NCBI GenBank assembly: GCA_021286885.1
Contig: JAJTBM010000147.1
Coordinates: forward strand, 1 to 7,235
DNA from: Rhodocyclales bacterium
Lineage (GTDB): Bacteria; Pseudomonadota; Gammaproteobacteria; Burkholderiales; Rhodocyclaceae
Reading direction: 5' to 3'
DNA: 7,235 nt
Positions 6,801-7,235 of this stretch are shown piece after piece. The notes under the pieces are model-generated. The model searched no databases. It was not told where the DNA came from and saw only the letters and a list, made by a program, of their open reading frames with translations. The first letter of the stretch is position 1. Every line of letters starts with the position of its first letter. The translations under genes were made by a program, and so were the position numbers.

Positions 6801-6973
6801 GCTCCCCCATGGCGATTGCGGTGATCGGCGGCCTCATCACCTCCACCCTGCTCAGCCTGCTGGTGGTACCGGCGGTCTACACCTACGTGGACGACGCCGA
6901 AGGCCTGCTCGCCCGCCTCAACGCCCGTCTGCGCCGCCAGCCGTTGCCCGAAAGCAACAGCCCGCGCAATTAA
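3872..6973 (+). CDS. RND efflux pump, inner-membrane permease subunit (HAE1 family, AcrB-like)
   Basis: This 1033-residue protein is the proton-driven pump of the exporter; it has the usual family length and is intact. The RND fold is visible as two halves. TM1 (about 10-30) is followed by a periplasmic loop to about 335. TM2-TM6 (about 336-488) follow, then a cytoplasmic link, TM7 (about 517-540), a second periplasmic loop to about 845 and TM8-TM12 (about 847-1012). The proton-relay residues are present: D399-D400 in GILVDDAIVEIEN of TM4, K914 in GIVTKNSILLVEYA of TM10, and R948 plus T955 in KRARPIVMTS of TM11, corresponding to AcrB D407/D408, K940, R971 and T978. The Asp pair in TM4 favours HAE1 (organic substrates) over metal-exporting HME pumps. 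The ATG at 3872 gives the expected MNFSALSIRNPIPAILL start; the Shine-Dalgarno is weak (GGATGA region, 3859-3864). Substrate is unknown. Confidence 0.96.
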   Translation: MNFSALSIRNPIPAILLFILLSLAGLLAFKSSGVQDFPDIELPVVTVSASLPGAAPGTLETEVARKLENSIATLAQIKKLYTTILDGEVQISIEFELEKNANEAETEVRAAVSRVRSDLPADVREPVVAKITTAGRPLGAWAISSDRLDAEALSWLVDDTITRRLLAIKGVGAIKRTGGVTREVRIELNPDKMAGLRATAADVSRQLRKAQLEAPGGRGDVGGGEQAVRTLSTVARAADLAAVDIPLPDGRHIRLGDIATITDTVAEPRAIALLDGKPVIGFEVSRTRGASEITVDAGVQKTIAALQAEHPEVHIVQAYNNIPPVQENFDGSMHLLYEGAVLAVLVVWWFLRDWRATLISAVALPLSVIPTFLGMYWFGFTLNTVTLLSLALVVGILVDDAIVEIENIARHLRMGKTPFQAALEAADEIGMAVIATTFALVAVFLPTAFMAGIPGKFFKQFGWTAVLAIIASLVVARLITPMMAAYFLKPHGTDQEPEGRMMRAYMRAMQWCLRHRLITLLGSVGFFVGSIMLIPLLPTGFVPPADRAQTLVNVELPPGSTLKETLAAAEQARLAIADLADIKTVYSSVGGGAAGDGFNPGVAAEVRRAVLTVTLSHRTERPMSQQSLEVGLRERLGQLPGMRITVGPADSGVKMMLVLKSDDPVALAQAAQAAARDLRTLRGVGNVTSSASLVRPEIAIRPDFARAADLGVTAEAIGDTVRIATAGDYDVGLAKLNLERRQVPIRVRLPDSYRADLDALGRLTVPGTKGPVELANVARISMDSGPAQVNRMDRSRDVILEVELGERELGEVYNEALALPALRDLPPGVRMADSGDAEMMQELFGSFGLAMGIGVLCIYMVLVLLFGSFTQPGTILAALPLAIGGAFVALLVTHKSFSMPSLIGLLMLMGIVTKNSILLVEYAIEARHGRNGPPLSRFDALVDACHKRARPIVMTSLAMGAGMLPIALGMGADPSFRSPMAIAVIGGLITSTLLSLLVVPAVYTYVDDAEGLLARLNARLRRQPLPESNSPRN

Positions 6974-6980
6974 AGGCCCC

Positions 6981-7018
6981 GTCCCATTTGTTCCGTTGCC
7001 ATGCGGAACAAATGGGAC
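6981..7018. terminator. Perfect 15-bp inverted repeat after the efflux operon, possible terminator
   Basis: GTCCCATTTGTTCCG (6981-6995) and CGGAACAAATGGGAC (7004-7018) are exact reverse complements separated by an 8-base loop (6996-7003). The element starts 7 bases after the pump TAA (6971-6973), the usual place for an intrinsic terminator. However, the right arm is followed by TAGCCTCAAG, with no T-tract, so standard intrinsic termination on the + strand is doubtful. On the other strand the stem is followed by GGGGCCTTTAATT, also poor. It may instead block 3' exonucleases, assist a Rho-dependent stop, bind a protein, or be one copy of a dispersed repeat. Confidence 0.5.
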
Positions 7019-7116
7019 TAGCCTCAAGTCGGACTCGGAGCACAGACGCGGCCCCCGCCCTGCGCCCCGCACATCACCCAACCCAGGCTTTCGCCTTCCC
7101 GTAGCCGTCCAGCACC

Positions 7117-7121
7117 AGGAG
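7117..7121 (+). promoter_or_regulatory. Ribosome binding site of the DUF883 gene
   Basis: AGGAG at 7117-7121 lies 6 bases before the ATG at 7128. It is the strongest Shine-Dalgarno in the window and fixes the start of the following gene. Confidence 0.8.
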
Positions 7122-7127
7122 AACCCC

Positions 7128-7235
7128 ATGAGCGACCTGAACACCGCCAACGAAAAGCTTGTCTCCGACTTCAAGGCCGTTGTGGCCGATACCGAAGAAC
7201 TGCTCCGCCTCACCGCCGACCAAACCGGCGACAAG
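7128..7235 (+). CDS. DUF883 (ElaB/YqjD/YgaM-like) protein, N-terminal part, 3' truncated by window
   Basis: Thirty-six codons are open to the window end. The start MSDLNTANEKLVSDFKAVVA, followed by DTEELLRLTADQTGDK, has the acidic, amphipathic character and the phrases DFKAVVADTEELL and LTADQTGDK typical of DUF883 proteins. These are usually about 100 residues long, with an N-terminal helical region and a C-terminal membrane anchor ending in a GxxxG-rich segment. In Escherichia coli the family members YqjD, ElaB and YgaM are stationary-phase inner-membrane proteins; YqjD associates with ribosomes. The anchor lies outside the window, so membrane attachment here is inferred. The gene sits 154 bases after the pump gene behind its own Shine-Dalgarno and the hairpin, so it is probably its own transcription unit and not part of the exporter. 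Confidence 0.8.
   Translation, partial: MSDLNTANEKLVSDFKAVVADTEELLRLTADQTGDK

Noticed and set aside
7029..7037. Short palindrome AGTCGGACT before the DUF883 gene
   Set aside because: Only 4-base arms; expected often by chance and not linked to any recognisable site.
5189..7234. A 681-codon antisense open frame opposite the pump gene, and other long antisense or out-of-frame stretches (e.g. 3232-4815 minus, 1643-2554 minus)
   Set aside because: GC-rich coding DNA with G/C third positions lacks stop codons in other frames. The translations are low-complexity Gly/His/Ala/Gln or Arg/Pro/Ser strings without recognisable domains, while the sense frame is a clear RND protein.
1..7235. CRISPR array, tRNA/rRNA, insertion sequence or phage element
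   Set aside because: No repeat-spacer pattern, RNA gene, transposase or terminal repeat is visible. The window is almost fully occupied by the six coding regions.

Overview
This is a GC-rich window with strong G/C bias at third codon positions. It carries one complete four-gene efflux operon flanked by two partial genes, all on the + strand. The protein families and codon style suggest a Gram-negative betaproteobacterium, perhaps of the Rhodocyclaceae/Zoogloeaceae type (Azospira, Dechloromonas, Azoarcus relatives). That placement is inferred from general resemblance; no search was run.

Layout. Bases 1-417 are the 3' end of an FAD-dependent rubredoxin:NAD+ reductase, with the C-terminal GDC FAD motif and the rubredoxin-binding tail. 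Bases 418-515 form a short, comparatively AT-rich intergenic region with a candidate promoter overlapped by a large inverted repeat, the best operator candidate in the window. Bases 516-1214 encode a TetR regulator with a CecR/CerR-like (DUF1956) C-terminal domain. Three efflux genes follow: a NodT/OprM-type outer-membrane factor lipoprotein (1211-2674), an HlyD/AcrA-type periplasmic adaptor lipoprotein (2671-3855) and an HAE1-type RND inner-membrane pump (3872-6973). The first two junctions are 4-base ATGA overlaps. The third has a 16-base gap containing a five-codon ATG-to-stop unit that ends on the pump's own start. A perfect 15-bp inverted repeat lies 7 bases after the pump stop codon. A good Shine-Dalgarno then precedes the first 36 codons of a DUF883 (ElaB/YqjD-like) protein, cut off by the window end.

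How the genes work together. The adaptor, pump and outer-membrane factor are the three parts of a tripartite RND exporter that moves substrates out of the cell using the proton gradient. The pump keeps the expected proton-relay residues. The TetR gene is the first cistron, and the palindrome covers its candidate promoter. The simplest model is therefore a self-repressing operon induced when a ligand releases TetR. The substrate cannot be read from the sequence.

Overall this is a recognisable RND efflux locus, not an obviously new system. The points most worth a second look are the double-palindrome operator with 22-bp spacing, the cysteine cluster in the TetR protein, the mini-ORF at the adaptor-pump junction, the repeated CTCCGGAG Shine-Dalgarno context, and the T-tract-less perfect hairpin after the operon.
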